Positions 1 through 8,338 of a stretch of DNA of 64,000 nucleotides are shown one piece after another; within the stretch, counting starts at the first letter, position 1; each line of letters begins with the position of its first letter. This DNA is from Weizmannia acidilactici. Its GTDB lineage: Bacteria; Bacillota; Bacilli; Bacillales; Bacillaceae_C. Below the pieces are notes generated by a model. That model saw only the letters and a list, made by a program, of their open reading frames with translations, was not told where the DNA came from and searched no databases. A program made the translations under genes and the position numbers. The stretch lies in assembly GCF_008974225.1 (NCBI RefSeq), contig NZ_BKZR01000005.1, forward strand, positions 40,775 to 104,774, written 5' to 3'.

Positions 1-309
1 TTCATAAAGCTTTAAAATCACTTCCTGAATGACTTCAGGTGCAAAATCCTTTTTCTTGAGATCATCGCGAACTTCTTTTTCAGACCGCATCCGGTATGAC
101 AAAAACTGGATTGCAGTGTTGACCCCTTTTCGGACTTCATCCTGGGCCAGAATGGATTCGATATCGAGTTCGTTCAGTTCTTTCCCCTTTAAAAGTCGGA
201 ACCGCGCCAGCACTTCCTCATCAACACTGAAACGGTACTGGCCGTCCAGAAAAATATTGTAACGTTCTTTATTGTTTTTTTGAACAGAAATTTTTGTAAT
301 GACCGGCAC
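1..309 (-). CDS. recX: RecX regulatory protein, N-terminal part (runs off the window)
   Basis: RecX binds RecA filaments and modulates recombination and SOS activity. About 103 N-terminal residues are visible; the rest lies before base 1. The translation has the RecX pattern: a short beta-rich start with YNIFLDGQYRF, then helical repeats with RKGVNTAIQFLSYRMRSEKEV and DDLKKKDFAPEVIQEVI. The GTG start at 309 is chosen because GGAGG lies 7 nt upstream. It diverges from yfhE and yfhD, the gene neighbourhood of recX (yfhG) in Bacillus subtilis, which supports the call. Confidence 0.9.
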   Translation of the reverse strand, partial: MPVITKISVQKNNKERYNIFLDGQYRFSVDEEVLARFRLLKGKELNELDIESILAQDEVRKGVNTAIQFLSYRMRSEKEVRDDLKKKDFAPEVIQEVILKLYE

Positions 310-401
310 ACCAATACCTCCCTCGTCTCTTTATTTTACCATTCAAAGTGTAGGAAGCGTTAAATCGGGGAACACTAAATGAAAAAAGGAGGTTTTTGCA
401 G

Positions 402-524
402 TTGCCGAAAGACAAAAAAGTCCAAACAAAAAGCACGCTAAGAAGCATGCAGGAAGTAACCTATCAGAGAGAATTTAAAAAAGCGGACCGTGCCGGAGGG
501 TATATGGACAAGGGGCGCAAATAA
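402..524 (+). CDS. yfhE: YfhE-family small protein (40 aa)
   Basis: A 40-residue basic protein of unknown function. It starts at TTG 402 behind AAAGGAGG (384-392) with about 9 nt spacing and ends at TAA 522-524. The SMQEVTYQREFKKADRAGGY stretch matches what I recall of Bacillus YfhE, a conserved short family. It lies between recX and yfhD as in B. subtilis. It is too short to be found by ordinary gene-length cutoffs. Function is unknown; the call rests on the motif and synteny. Confidence 0.8.
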   Translation: MPKDKKVQTKSTLRSMQEVTYQREFKKADRAGGYMDKGRK

Positions 525-604
525 TTACCTGTTTAAGAAAAACCTTTTGGGCAAAAAGTATGCTTGCGGGGCCTTCCGCAAAATGCTTGAAAGGGGTTTT
601 CAGC

Positions 605-787
605 ATGGGCCGCGGGCATAAGCAGAAAACGCGCGATAAAAACAAAGCAACACTGCCGCAAGTACCGAAAAACATGAAAAGCGACGGGAAGGATATTGAA
701 TTTTCACGTGAACTTGCCGATCAGGACGATTTAGAGGCGCAAGCCCGTTCGGAAGCGGCGAAAAAAAGGGCAAAAAACAGAAGTTGA
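605..787 (+). CDS. yfhD: YfhD-family small protein (60 aa)
   Basis: A 60-residue, highly charged and probably disordered protein of unknown function. ATG 605 is preferred over the longer frame from 560 because AAAGGGG lies just upstream and the YfhD family starts with MGRGHKQK. The core includes KDIEFSRELADQDDLEAQAR, with a Lys/Arg-rich tail. It follows yfhE in the same direction and is closed by the hairpin at 795-831. Confidence 0.82.
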   Translation: MGRGHKQKTRDKNKATLPQVPKNMKSDGKDIEFSRELADQDDLEAQARSEAAKKRAKNRS

Positions 788-794
788 CGGAGCA

Positions 795-831
795 AAAGCG
801 GGTGCCCGGCTGAGACCGGCTCCCGCTTTTT
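795..831 (+). terminator. Rho-independent terminator after yfhD
   Basis: AAAGCGGG pairs with CCCGCTTT, with further CCGG/CCGG pairing inside, and T residues follow on the plus strand. It sits 8 bases after the yfhD stop. Confidence 0.8.
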
Positions 832-990
832 GTGGATATTGTGTATAATGCCTAAATTTCCCTATTTTCAAAAGCAGTGGTCTGTGCATAAAATTGTGCA
901 CATTTTTTGTGTATGAATTGTGGATATTGTTTATAACTTAAAATTAGCCTGAATTTCCTATGTTTTTCATGTGTATAAAACTGTGGGAAA
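831..990 (-). other. Cluster of DnaA-box-like 9-mers
   Basis: Read on the minus strand, TTATNCACA-type boxes occur at 840-848 (TTATACACA), 883-891 (TTATGCACA) and 970-978 (TTATACACA). One-mismatch forms occur at 831-839 and 919-927 (ATATCCACA), 908-916 (TCATACACA) and 928-936 (TTATAAACA), and a weaker TTTCCCACA at 982-990. All have the same orientation, in about 160 bp between yfhD and the trpA stop. No gene is seen here. DnaA binding is inferred from the consensus only. Confidence 0.5.
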
Positions 991-993
991 ATG

Positions 994-1785
994 TCACAGC
1001 TTCTGATCAGCCATTGTTTGTTTAGCGCTTGCAATCAGTTCTCGGATTGCTTCAGTATCGTCCTGCCTGAAAAGCTCGATAATTTTGCTGCCTGCAACGA
1101 CGCCGGCACAGTAATTTGTTAGATGGCGGACATGTTCCGGTTTGGAAACGCCGAAGCCGGCAAGCACCGGTACCGGGCTGATTTCCGATAAGTAAGCCAA
1201 ATAAGCCTCGATATTGTCGTGGAAACTCGTGCGGCTGCCGGTAGTGCCGGTGACCGTGACTGCGTAGAGGAAGCCTTCTGAACGAGCGGCAATTTCTTTC
1301 AGCCGATCTTTCGGGCTTGTAATCGCGGCAAGCCGGATCAGCGCAAGGCCACGCTTTTTCAGTTCCCCTGCAATGATCTCTTCTTCTTCAAGCGGCAAAT
1401 CAGGAATGATCAGACCGGCAACGCCCGCTTCTACGCAGGAATCTGCAAATTTTTCCATCCCGAACGCAAAAATCGGGTTAAAATAAGTCATCAAAATAAT
1501 CGGAACCTGCCTCGGATGGGCTTTTAAGTGGTCCAGCACTTTTTTGACCGTTGTGCCTTGTTTAAACGCGCGGAGGCCGGCAGCCTGGATTGTCGGGCCG
1601 TCTGCGACCGGGTCGGAAAACGGGATACCGAGCTCAATCGCCGTTGCGCCGCAGCTTTCTAAAAACCGCAGCTTTTTTTCGGTCTCCGCTAAACCGCCGT
1701 CCCCGGCCATAATATAAGGGACAAACGCTTTTTCATTACGGGCTAAAACATCTGCAAATGCCGCTTCCAATTTTTGTTTACCCAT
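994..1785 (-). CDS. trpA: Tryptophan synthase alpha subunit
   Basis: Cleaves indole-3-glycerol phosphate to indole and glyceraldehyde-3-phosphate; indole passes to TrpB. The 263-residue protein has the TIM-barrel signatures: FVPYIMAGDGG near residue 25, the catalytic Glu in ATAIELGIPFSDPVADGPTI and the Asp in GLIIPDLPLEE, plus the phosphate-binding GFGVSKPEHV. ATG 1785 is chosen over the longer frame because GGGAGG precedes it and it overlaps the trpB stop by 8 bases. It is the last gene of the operon; no strong terminator was found after it. Confidence 0.97.
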   Translation of the reverse strand: MGKQKLEAAFADVLARNEKAFVPYIMAGDGGLAETEKKLRFLESCGATAIELGIPFSDPVADGPTIQAAGLRAFKQGTTVKKVLDHLKAHPRQVPIILMTYFNPIFAFGMEKFADSCVEAGVAGLIIPDLPLEEEEIIAGELKKRGLALIRLAAITSPKDRLKEIAARSEGFLYAVTVTGTTGSRTSFHDNIEAYLAYLSEISPVPVLAGFGVSKPEHVRHLTNYCAGVVAGSKIIELFRQDDTEAIRELIASAKQTMADQKL

Positions 1786-2983
1786 TCTTTTTCCCTCCCA
1801 GCAAGCGGCTGACCGCTTCAACATCTTTATCGCCGCGCCCCGACAGGCAAATCACAATGGAGTTATCTTTTCCCATTTCTTTGGCCAGTTTCAGCGCAAA
1901 GCTGACAGCATGGGCGCTTTCCAAAGCCGGAATGATGCCTTCCGTTTTGGAAAGCAGCTGGAAGGCTTCCAGCGCTTCTTCGTCGTTAATTGATGTATAA
2001 GTGACGCGGCCGATTTCTTTTAAATAGCTATGCTCAGGGCCAACACCCGGGTAATCGAGCCCAGCGGATACAGAGTAAGCTTCCTGGATCTGCCCGTCGT
2101 CATCTTGAAGCAAATACGTTTTCATGCCATGCAGAACGCCGAGCCTGCCATCGCTTAAAGAGGCCGCGTGTTTCCCGGTTTCAAAGCCGGCTCCCCCCGC
2201 TTCCACGCCGTACAATTTTACCATTTCATCCTGGACAAACGGATAAAACATGCCGATCGAGTTGCTGCCGCCGCCGACACAGGCGACAACCGCATCGGGA
2301 AGTCTGCCGGTCTGTTCAACGATCTGTTTTTTCGTTTCTTTCCCGATCACGCTTTGGAAGTCGCGGACAATTTGCGGGAATGGATGCGGTCCGACTGCCG
2401 ATCCCATAATATAATGGGTGTCTTCTACATGGCTGACCCAGTAGCGCAGCGCTTCATTGACCGCGTCTTTAAGCGTGCCGCTCCCCTGCGTAACACTTTT
2501 AACCTTTGCTCCCAGCAGTTCCATCCGGAAGACATTTAATTTTTGCCGTCGGATATCTTCTTCACCCATAAAAATGAAACATTCGAGTCCAAGCAGCGCG
2601 CAAACGGTGGCGGTCGCTACCCCGTGCTGCCCGGCGCCTGTTTCGGCAACGACTTTCTTTTTCCCCATCCGGAGCGTCAGAAGTGCCTGCCCGACTGTGT
2701 TGTTGATTTTATGCGCCCCTGTATGGTTCAAGTCTTCGCGTTTTAAGAAAATTTTCGGACCTCCGCCGAGCTTTGTTAAGTTTTCCGCATAATAAAGCGG
2801 GGTTTCGCGGCCAACATATTGCTTCAACAATTCATTCAACTTCTGATGGAAGGCCGGGTCTTTTATTGCTTCATGATAGGCCTTCTCCAATTCATGAACT
2901 GCCGGCATCAGTGTTTCCGGCACGAATCTTCCGCCGAATGTCCCAAAGTGCCCGGTTTTATCGGGTTGTTTGTATGCTAACAT
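1778..2983 (-). CDS. trpB: Tryptophan synthase beta subunit
   Basis: PLP enzyme that joins indole and serine to make tryptophan. The 401-residue product shows GGRFVPETLM at the start, the PLP lysine in HTGAHKINNTVGQ, GAGQHGVATAT, and the phosphate loop GGGSNSIG. The start is ATG 2983, because GAGGAG lies 10 nt upstream; an in-frame GTG at 2992 is too close to that site. It overlaps the end of trpCF by 26 bases and trpA by 8, suggesting coupled translation. Confidence 0.97.
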   Translation of the reverse strand: MLAYKQPDKTGHFGTFGGRFVPETLMPAVHELEKAYHEAIKDPAFHQKLNELLKQYVGRETPLYYAENLTKLGGGPKIFLKREDLNHTGAHKINNTVGQALLTLRMGKKKVVAETGAGQHGVATATVCALLGLECFIFMGEEDIRRQKLNVFRMELLGAKVKSVTQGSGTLKDAVNEALRYWVSHVEDTHYIMGSAVGPHPFPQIVRDFQSVIGKETKKQIVEQTGRLPDAVVACVGGGSNSIGMFYPFVQDEMVKLYGVEAGGAGFETGKHAASLSDGRLGVLHGMKTYLLQDDDGQIQEAYSVSAGLDYPGVGPEHSYLKEIGRVTYTSINDEEALEAFQLLSKTEGIIPALESAHAVSFALKLAKEMGKDNSIVICLSGRGDKDVEAVSRLLGGKKNG

Positions 2984-4385
2984 AGCTGTCACGCTCCTCT
3001 AATTTTTGAAAAGCTTGTTTGGCTGCTGCCACAAAAGCTTTGATTTTTTCGGGATCTTTTTTCCCGTTTGTTTCCACGCCGCTTGAAACATCGACGATAT
3101 GCGGCCTGACAGTGAGAATCGCTGTTTCAACGTTATCAGGCGAGAGCCCCCCTGCCAGCATGACCGTCCGCTCATTCGATAAATCTTTTGCCAATTCCCA
3201 TTCAAAAGCTGTTCCACTTCCGCCGCGATATTTTCCACCCGGACTGTCCAAGAGCACAATATCGCAGCGGTAAGCTTTTAATGCGTCAATATCTGAAAGC
3301 GTTTGAACCGGAAAAGCTTTGATCACCGGATAAGGGATTTGGGCCGCTTGTTCCGTTGTTTCATCACCGTGGAGCTGGAGATAATCAAGGCAGGTCCTTT
3401 CTGCAATCTCCGCCATTCTTTCAGGGGTTTCATTGACGAACACGCCGACTTTTTCCACGTTTTCCGGCAATTGTTTTGCAATCAGCACCGCCTCATCTGG
3501 CTCAATTTTCCGTTTGCTTTCGGCAAAAACGAACCCGACCATATCGGCGCCCGCCGCAACAGCCGCCTGTGCCGCCTCAAGCGTTTGAATCCCGCAGATT
3601 TTCACTTTTCGTTTTTCCGGCACACCGGTGAGCCGTTTGACCGCTGCCAGCAGGTCTCCTGAGCGCATGAGCGTTTCACCGACTAAAATTCCTTTTGCAC
3701 CGGCTCTTTCTACTCGAACAACGTCTTTCCGGGTGCGGATGCCGCTTTCGCTGATGATGAGGATTTCCGGATCATCGATTTTCCGTGCGAGCCGTTCAAC
3801 AACGCCGAGATCCACTTCAAACGTCTTTAAGTTGCGGTTATTTATGCCGATAATGTCCGGACCCACTTGGAGCGCCGTCCCTAGCTCCTGTTCGGTATGC
3901 ACTTCAAGCAACACTTCAAGCCCCTGGCCGCGCGCGTAACGATAAAGCTGTTCCAGGCGTTCCGGATTAAGTGCCGCAACAATCAGGAGAATGACGCTTG
4001 CGCCGTTTGCTCTTGCCCGGTCGATCTGGATTTCATCAATAATAAAATCTTTGCAAAGGACCGGTAGCCGGACCGCATCGCTTACTTCTTTCAAATCTTT
4101 GATCGTACCATTAAAAAAGGTTTCGTCCGTTAATACAGAAATCGCTCCGGCACCCGCTTTTTCGTAAGCAAGTGCCTGCTGAACCGGATCGACGACCGTT
4201 TTGATATCGCCTTTTGAAGGGGAAGCCCGTTTGATTTCGGCGATGATGCATGTTTTTTCCGCCTGCATAAACGTTTCATACAGGGAAGGGGCTTCCCGGT
4301 TTGCCGGCACGTACCTTTCTCCGGATGTTTTCAGGCGGGACACTTCTTTCTCTTTTTCGGCTAAAATTTTTTCCAAAAATGTCAA
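2958..4385 (-). CDS. trpCF: Fused indole-3-glycerol-phosphate synthase / phosphoribosylanthranilate isomerase
   Basis: One 475-residue frame carries two consecutive tryptophan enzymes. Residues 1 to about 250 are TrpC (CIIAEIKRASPSKG, VLCKDFIIDEIQI, GINNRNLKTFEVD, IISESGI). From about 257 TrpF follows (VKICGIQTLE, GADMVGFVF, LQLHGDE, the catalytic Asp in VLLDSPGG, VDVSSGVET). The junction GVPEKRKVKICG has no stop and no clear internal ribosome site. TTG 4385 is the start, with GGGAGG 9 nt upstream and the trpD stop just before it. Most Bacilli encode the two separately; the order C-F matches the enteric fusion. Confidence 0.93.
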   Translation of the reverse strand: MTFLEKILAEKEKEVSRLKTSGERYVPANREAPSLYETFMQAEKTCIIAEIKRASPSKGDIKTVVDPVQQALAYEKAGAGAISVLTDETFFNGTIKDLKEVSDAVRLPVLCKDFIIDEIQIDRARANGASVILLIVAALNPERLEQLYRYARGQGLEVLLEVHTEQELGTALQVGPDIIGINNRNLKTFEVDLGVVERLARKIDDPEILIISESGIRTRKDVVRVERAGAKGILVGETLMRSGDLLAAVKRLTGVPEKRKVKICGIQTLEAAQAAVAAGADMVGFVFAESKRKIEPDEAVLIAKQLPENVEKVGVFVNETPERMAEIAERTCLDYLQLHGDETTEQAAQIPYPVIKAFPVQTLSDIDALKAYRCDIVLLDSPGGKYRGGSGTAFEWELAKDLSNERTVMLAGGLSPDNVETAILTVRPHIVDVSSGVETNGKKDPEKIKAFVAAAKQAFQKLEERDSYVSIQTTR

Positions 4386-4386
4386 A

Positions 4387-5412
4387 TCAAATCGCCTCCC
4401 GTGCCACATTGCTGCTGGCTTTCCTGAGCGCGCGCAGCTTTTCAAGCGCTGCCCCTGAATCGATGCTTTCTTGTGCTATCTTAATCCCTTCTTTCACCGT
4501 CTCCGCTTTTCCTGATGCAAATATGGCAAGCCCGGCATTGAAAAGCACCGTATCACGGTAAGGGCCTTTTTCACCTTTTAATACCGACAACAATATTTCA
4601 CTGTTCTTTTGTGCATCGCCGCCACGGATTGCTTCGTTTGAATAATATGGAAGCCCCACATCTTCAGGCAACAGCGTAAATGTTGTGATCCTACCTCCGT
4701 CCAAAAGCGCTAAATGGTTTTCACCGGACAAAGAAGCTTCATCGAGATAACCAGCGCCGTTTACGACAAGTGCCCGTTTCCTTCCCAGATGACCGAGCAC
4801 TTCCGCCATCGTGACAAGCTTGTCGCGGCGGTAAAGGCCGAGCAGTTGCGTTTCCAGATTCATCGGATTCGTAAGTGGCCCGATCAGGTTAAAAATCGTC
4901 GGTATCCGCAAATCTTTCCGGATTTTCATAATTTTCTTCAGGGCTGGATGGACATTCGGCGCAAACAGGAAGACGATGCCGATTTTTTCTAACAGGCTTT
5001 CAATTTCTTCAGCCGGAAAAGACAGCGAAATGCCGAGTTTCTCCAACACATCCGCGCTGCCGGTCTGGCTGGAGACGCTACGGTTGCCGTGTTTAGCGAC
5101 TTTAATCCCGGCTCCGGCAAGCACAAATGCGGAAGTCGAGCTGATGTTAAAGCTGTGGCTGCCGTCTCCGCCAGTGCCACAGTTGTCCATAAGCCCGGAG
5201 ACATTGCAGGGGATCGACACCGCTTTTTCGCGGATCACTTCGACCAGCCCGGCAATTTCTTCCGCTGTTTCGCCTTTAAACCTCAAGGTCGCCAAAAATG
5301 CGCCCTTTTCCCCTTCTGTCACTTCATCCGAGAACAGCGCCCGCGATGCTTCCCGCATTTCTTCAAACGTGAGGCCTTTTTGGGATAAAATTTTTTCAAG
5401 ATATGGTTTCAT
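4387..5412 (-). CDS. trpD: Anthranilate phosphoribosyltransferase
   Basis: Transfers phosphoribose from PRPP to anthranilate. About 341 residues with the family motifs CGTGGDGSHSFNIS (PRPP-binding GTGGD), KHGNRSVSSQTGSADVLEKLG and IGPLTNPM. ATG 5412 is preferred over 5421, because AAAGG lies 9 nt upstream of the second ATG and abuts the first. The 5' end overlaps trpG by 17 bases and the stop is one base before the trpCF start, so the operon is tightly packed. Confidence 0.96.
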   Translation of the reverse strand: MKPYLEKILSQKGLTFEEMREASRALFSDEVTEGEKGAFLATLRFKGETAEEIAGLVEVIREKAVSIPCNVSGLMDNCGTGGDGSHSFNISSTSAFVLAGAGIKVAKHGNRSVSSQTGSADVLEKLGISLSFPAEEIESLLEKIGIVFLFAPNVHPALKKIMKIRKDLRIPTIFNLIGPLTNPMNLETQLLGLYRRDKLVTMAEVLGHLGRKRALVVNGAGYLDEASLSGENHLALLDGGRITTFTLLPEDVGLPYYSNEAIRGGDAQKNSEILLSVLKGEKGPYRDTVLFNAGLAIFASGKAETVKEGIKIAQESIDSGAALEKLRALRKASSNVAREAI

Positions 5413-5995
5413 ATTGCTCATCCTTTCTAAGTTCGTGTAAAAAGTTTTTCAGCATTTGTTTGCCGGTTTCCGTTCCGATCGACTCGGGATGGAACTGAAC
5501 GCCGCAGCACGGGGCGCTTTTATGTCTGACTGCCATGATTTCGCCGTCATCCAAAGATTCCGCAATAACTTCCAGCTCTTCCGGCACGGTTTTTTTATCA
5601 ATCACAAGCGAGTGGTAGCGCATCACTTCAACCGGTTCAGGCTGGCCGGCAAACACGCCTTTTCCGTTATGCTGAATGAACGAAGTTTTGCCGTGCTTGA
5701 TTTCTTTTGCTTTTGTGATTCTTGCCCCGAAAGCTGCGCCGATTGCCTGATGGCCAAGGCAGACGCCGAGGATCGGGATTTTCCGGTAAAGCTTCCGGAC
5801 AACTTCGACCGAAATCCCGGCGTCTTCCGGCATACCCGGACCCGGCGATAAAACAATAGCTTCCGGCGCGAGCGCCTCGATTTCTTCTATGGTGATCCGA
5901 TCATTCCGGAAAACCTCCACTTCTTCCCCAAGCTCGCACAAATACTGGTACAGGTTGTAAGTGAAAGAATCATAGTTATCGAGCAATAAAATCAT
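5396..5995 (-). CDS. trpG: Anthranilate synthase glutamine amidotransferase subunit
   Basis: Supplies ammonia from glutamine to TrpE. The 199-residue class I amidotransferase has the oxyanion motif LSPGPGMPEDAG, the nucleophile Cys in GVCLGHQAIG, and the catalytic His/Glu in GVQFHPESIGT. It overlaps trpE by 20 bases. In B. subtilis the only amidotransferase of this type is in the folate operon and is shared; here it is a dedicated operon member, though it could still also serve PabB. Confidence 0.95.
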   Translation of the reverse strand: MILLLDNYDSFTYNLYQYLCELGEEVEVFRNDRITIEEIEALAPEAIVLSPGPGMPEDAGISVEVVRKLYRKIPILGVCLGHQAIGAAFGARITKAKEIKHGKTSFIQHNGKGVFAGQPEPVEVMRYHSLVIDKKTVPEELEVIAESLDDGEIMAVRHKSAPCCGVQFHPESIGTETGKQMLKNFLHELRKDEQYETIS

Positions 5996-7373
5996 TCGTC
6001 TGCACCTCCAAAATCGATCTTGCTTTATTTAGCGTTTCATCATATTCTTTTGCCGGATCAGAATCGTACACAATACCTCCTCCTGACTGCAGGTAGGCGG
6101 TGTTGTCTTTGATGAGAAGCGAGCGGATCGCGAGCGCGAAGTCGATATCACCGTTAAAGTTGATGTAGCCAACCGCGCCAGCGTACATGCCTCGCTTTTG
6201 CTTTTCCAGTTCATTGATTATCTGCATCGCTCGAATCTTCGGCGCGCCCGATACCGTGCCGGCCGGGATGCATGACACAAGCGCATCAATTCCGCTGAAC
6301 CCGTCTTTCAACTTCCCCTGTACTTCCGAGACAATGTGCATCACATACTGGAACCGTTCAACGACCATATATTTATGGACACGAACGCTGCCGGGCACGC
6401 ACACGCGGCCGAGGTCATTGCGGCTCAAGTCAACTAGCATTTTATGTTCGGCGAGTTCTTTTTCATCCTGGAGCAAGTCTTTCTCCAAATATAGGTCTTC
6501 TTCCGGCGAATCCCCCCGCGGCCGTGTGCCTGCAATCGGATTCGTGTAAACCATCCTTCCTTTTGCTTTGATCAAGCTTTCCGGGGACGCACCGAGGACG
6601 ACATAGCTGCCGAAATCGAGATAAAACATATAAGGCGACGGGTTTGCCTTTCTTAATTTCCGGTAAAAATAAAACGGGTCGTGATCAATTTTCCCTTTCA
6701 TGCGCTGCGAAGGAACGACCTGGAAAATATCGCCGTTTTCAATATATTTTTTCGCTTTTTCCACCATCCGCATATACACTGTTTTTTCGATTGACGGAAC
6801 AAAATTGATCGGACCGTAGTCAACGAACGGCTCTGTTTCCGTCTGCGTAAAAATCGCTTTCTTCATGGCAGCAAGATTATTGTCAATGGCCTCCCCGTCT
6901 TCACCGGTAGAGACAAGGTAAACCGACTGGCTTTTATGGTCGTAAACCACAACATTTTGATACAACATCAAATGTAAATCCGGGATGCCGATTTCATCTT
7001 CCGGCACTTCACCGATATCTTCGTACTGGCGGATTGCGTCATATCCAATATAACCGACCGCCCCGCCGTAAAACGGGAAAGGAAGCGGAAGATCGAGCTT
7101 AGGCAGCAGCCTTTTGATAAGTTCGAGCGGCTTACCGTTTTTCTTTTCGTCCCGGCCTGACAAATGGTCAATCACCTGCAGCTCATCCGCCGTCCCAATG
7201 AATTCCTTCACCGGATCCGCTCCAATAAAAGAAAACCGGCCGTTGCTGTCATTCGGCAGCGAGCTTTCAAACAAAAATTTACGACTGCCATTTAATCTTT
7301 TAAAAATCATAACCGGCGTTAAAATATCGCCATTCAGTTTAATAATTTTGTACTGGAAGTTTATCTGTTCCAT
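5976..7373 (-). CDS. trpE: Anthranilate synthase component I
   Basis: Converts chorismate to anthranilate; first committed step of tryptophan synthesis and the usual feedback target. About 465 residues with the chorismate-enzyme core: FQVVPSQRM, IAGTRPRG, LVDLSRNDLGRV, TVSGAPKIRAM and LQSGGGIVYDS. The N-terminal domain is short compared with many TrpE proteins, but FESSLPNDSNGRFSFIGADP is present at the usual inhibitor-binding position. Starts at 7376 or 7373; the second gives better spacing to AAAGGGGG. First gene behind two T-boxes. Confidence 0.95.
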   Translation of the reverse strand: MEQINFQYKIIKLNGDILTPVMIFKRLNGSRKFLFESSLPNDSNGRFSFIGADPVKEFIGTADELQVIDHLSGRDEKKNGKPLELIKRLLPKLDLPLPFPFYGGAVGYIGYDAIRQYEDIGEVPEDEIGIPDLHLMLYQNVVVYDHKSQSVYLVSTGEDGEAIDNNLAAMKKAIFTQTETEPFVDYGPINFVPSIEKTVYMRMVEKAKKYIENGDIFQVVPSQRMKGKIDHDPFYFYRKLRKANPSPYMFYLDFGSYVVLGASPESLIKAKGRMVYTNPIAGTRPRGDSPEEDLYLEKDLLQDEKELAEHKMLVDLSRNDLGRVCVPGSVRVHKYMVVERFQYVMHIVSEVQGKLKDGFSGIDALVSCIPAGTVSGAPKIRAMQIINELEKQKRGMYAGAVGYINFNGDIDFALAIRSLLIKDNTAYLQSGGGIVYDSDPAKEYDETLNKARSILEVQTNDFIAR

Positions 7374-7410
7374 CATTCGCTCCCCCTTTATATTTGAAGT
7401 AAATAAAAAT

Positions 7411-7680
7411 ACGTCCTCTATCCGTGCAAGCATTGCTGCAAAGATAGAGGACGTTTTCCAACGCGGTGCCACCTCTTTTGAAAGGCTTTTAACCTTCCCG
7501 CTCATTCGGGTACGGAACGGATTTGCCGCTTTTATACCCTATCCCGGTAACGGGGGAAGCCGTGTTTCCCTACTTGTTGTTTCAGGAAACCTCTCGTAAG
7601 CCCATTCTGTAAAGGCAGACGTGCCGGACTCCCACCCGCGCCGGCTCTCTGGGACGCTGCTTCCTTACATACTCCTCTTA
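7411..7680 (-). ncRNA. T-box leader, Trp specifier (promoter-proximal to trpE)
   Basis: Reading on the minus strand: a stem I region with AGAGAGCCGG, the specifier TGG at 7604-7602 inside GAATGGGCTTACGA, and the T-box motif TGGCACCGCG at 7471-7462. A 12-bp terminator stem (ACGTCCTCTATC with GATAGAGGACGT, 7454-7411) is followed by T-rich sequence. The variable base C fits a G discriminator, expected for tRNA-Trp. Uncharged tRNA-Trp would favour the antiterminator and allow trpE transcription. Confidence 0.93.
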
Positions 7681-7751
7681 CTCAACGATTTTTCTATTAA
7701 AAATATATTGTTGGTTATCGTAAAAATTGCTTTATTTTTTCCTTTAAACGC

Positions 7752-8033
7752 AAAAAGGGTTCCCGATCCATGTAAAGGACGGGGAACCCGCGGTGCCACC
7801 TTTATTGGCTTCTTCAGCCCGGCTTTGACGGTATCAGGGAAAACCTTAATACCTGCCTTTTGTAACGATAAGGCATTCGCCAAAGCCTACTCCAAAATCG
7901 TTTCGGTTTGGAAGCTCGGAAGCCCATTCACCTGCACATCATCACCGGTTTACACCAGCCACCGGCTCTCTTCGGAATCCATACAGGCTACTCTTCTTCT
8001 TCATCACCTGGAGTTTTCAATTGATTGATTATT
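7752..8033 (-). ncRNA. T-box leader, Trp specifier (distal, upstream copy)
   Basis: A second complete T-box upstream of the first. On the minus strand it has GAGTAGCC, AGAGAGCCGGTGGCTGG, the specifier TGG at 7926-7924 in GAATGGGCTTCCGA, and the motif TGGCACCGCG at 7798-7789. The terminator is GGGTTCCC paired with GGGAACCC (7789-7752), followed by TTTTTG. Transcription must pass two charged-tRNA-Trp-sensitive terminators in series before trpE. Confidence 0.93.
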
Positions 8034-8062
8034 ATATTAATACTGAAATGGGGATATGTCAA
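8034..8062 (-). promoter_or_regulatory. SigA-type promoter of the trp operon
   Basis: TTGACA (minus strand, 8062-8057), a 17-nt spacer, and TAATAT (8039-8034), with TATAAT-like sequence overlapping. Transcription would start just before the distal T-box. Confidence 0.8.
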
Positions 8063-8300
8063 CCCTTATTCAAAAATTTTTTTAGCCCGTTTTTACATTC
8101 GGATAGCGGAACGAGATATCAAAAGCCGTTGCCTGCTTCAGCATGCTTTCCAGTGTGAGAAGGCATCAAAACTCCCTTTTTTATCTGTCCAGAAGCCATA
8201 TTTTCTCTGATGCGGCCTTTTTCCTTTCTTAAAAAGCAAAAAAATCAAATACAGGTGCAATGACCCATTGATGAATCAAAGGGACGAAAAAATACAAAAA

Positions 8301-8330
8301 CCCGGCTTCCGCACTAGGCAGAGAACCGGG
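8301..8330 (-). terminator. Terminator of the chemoreceptor gene
   Basis: On the minus strand CCCGGTT pairs with AAGCCGGG and TTTTTG follows, 9 bases after the receptor stop codon. Confidence 0.8.
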
Positions 8331-8338
8331 GATTTAAA

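Noticed and set aside
831..990. Chromosomal replication origin
   Set aside because: DnaA-box-like cluster only; no dnaA/dnaN genes or obvious unwinding element nearby.
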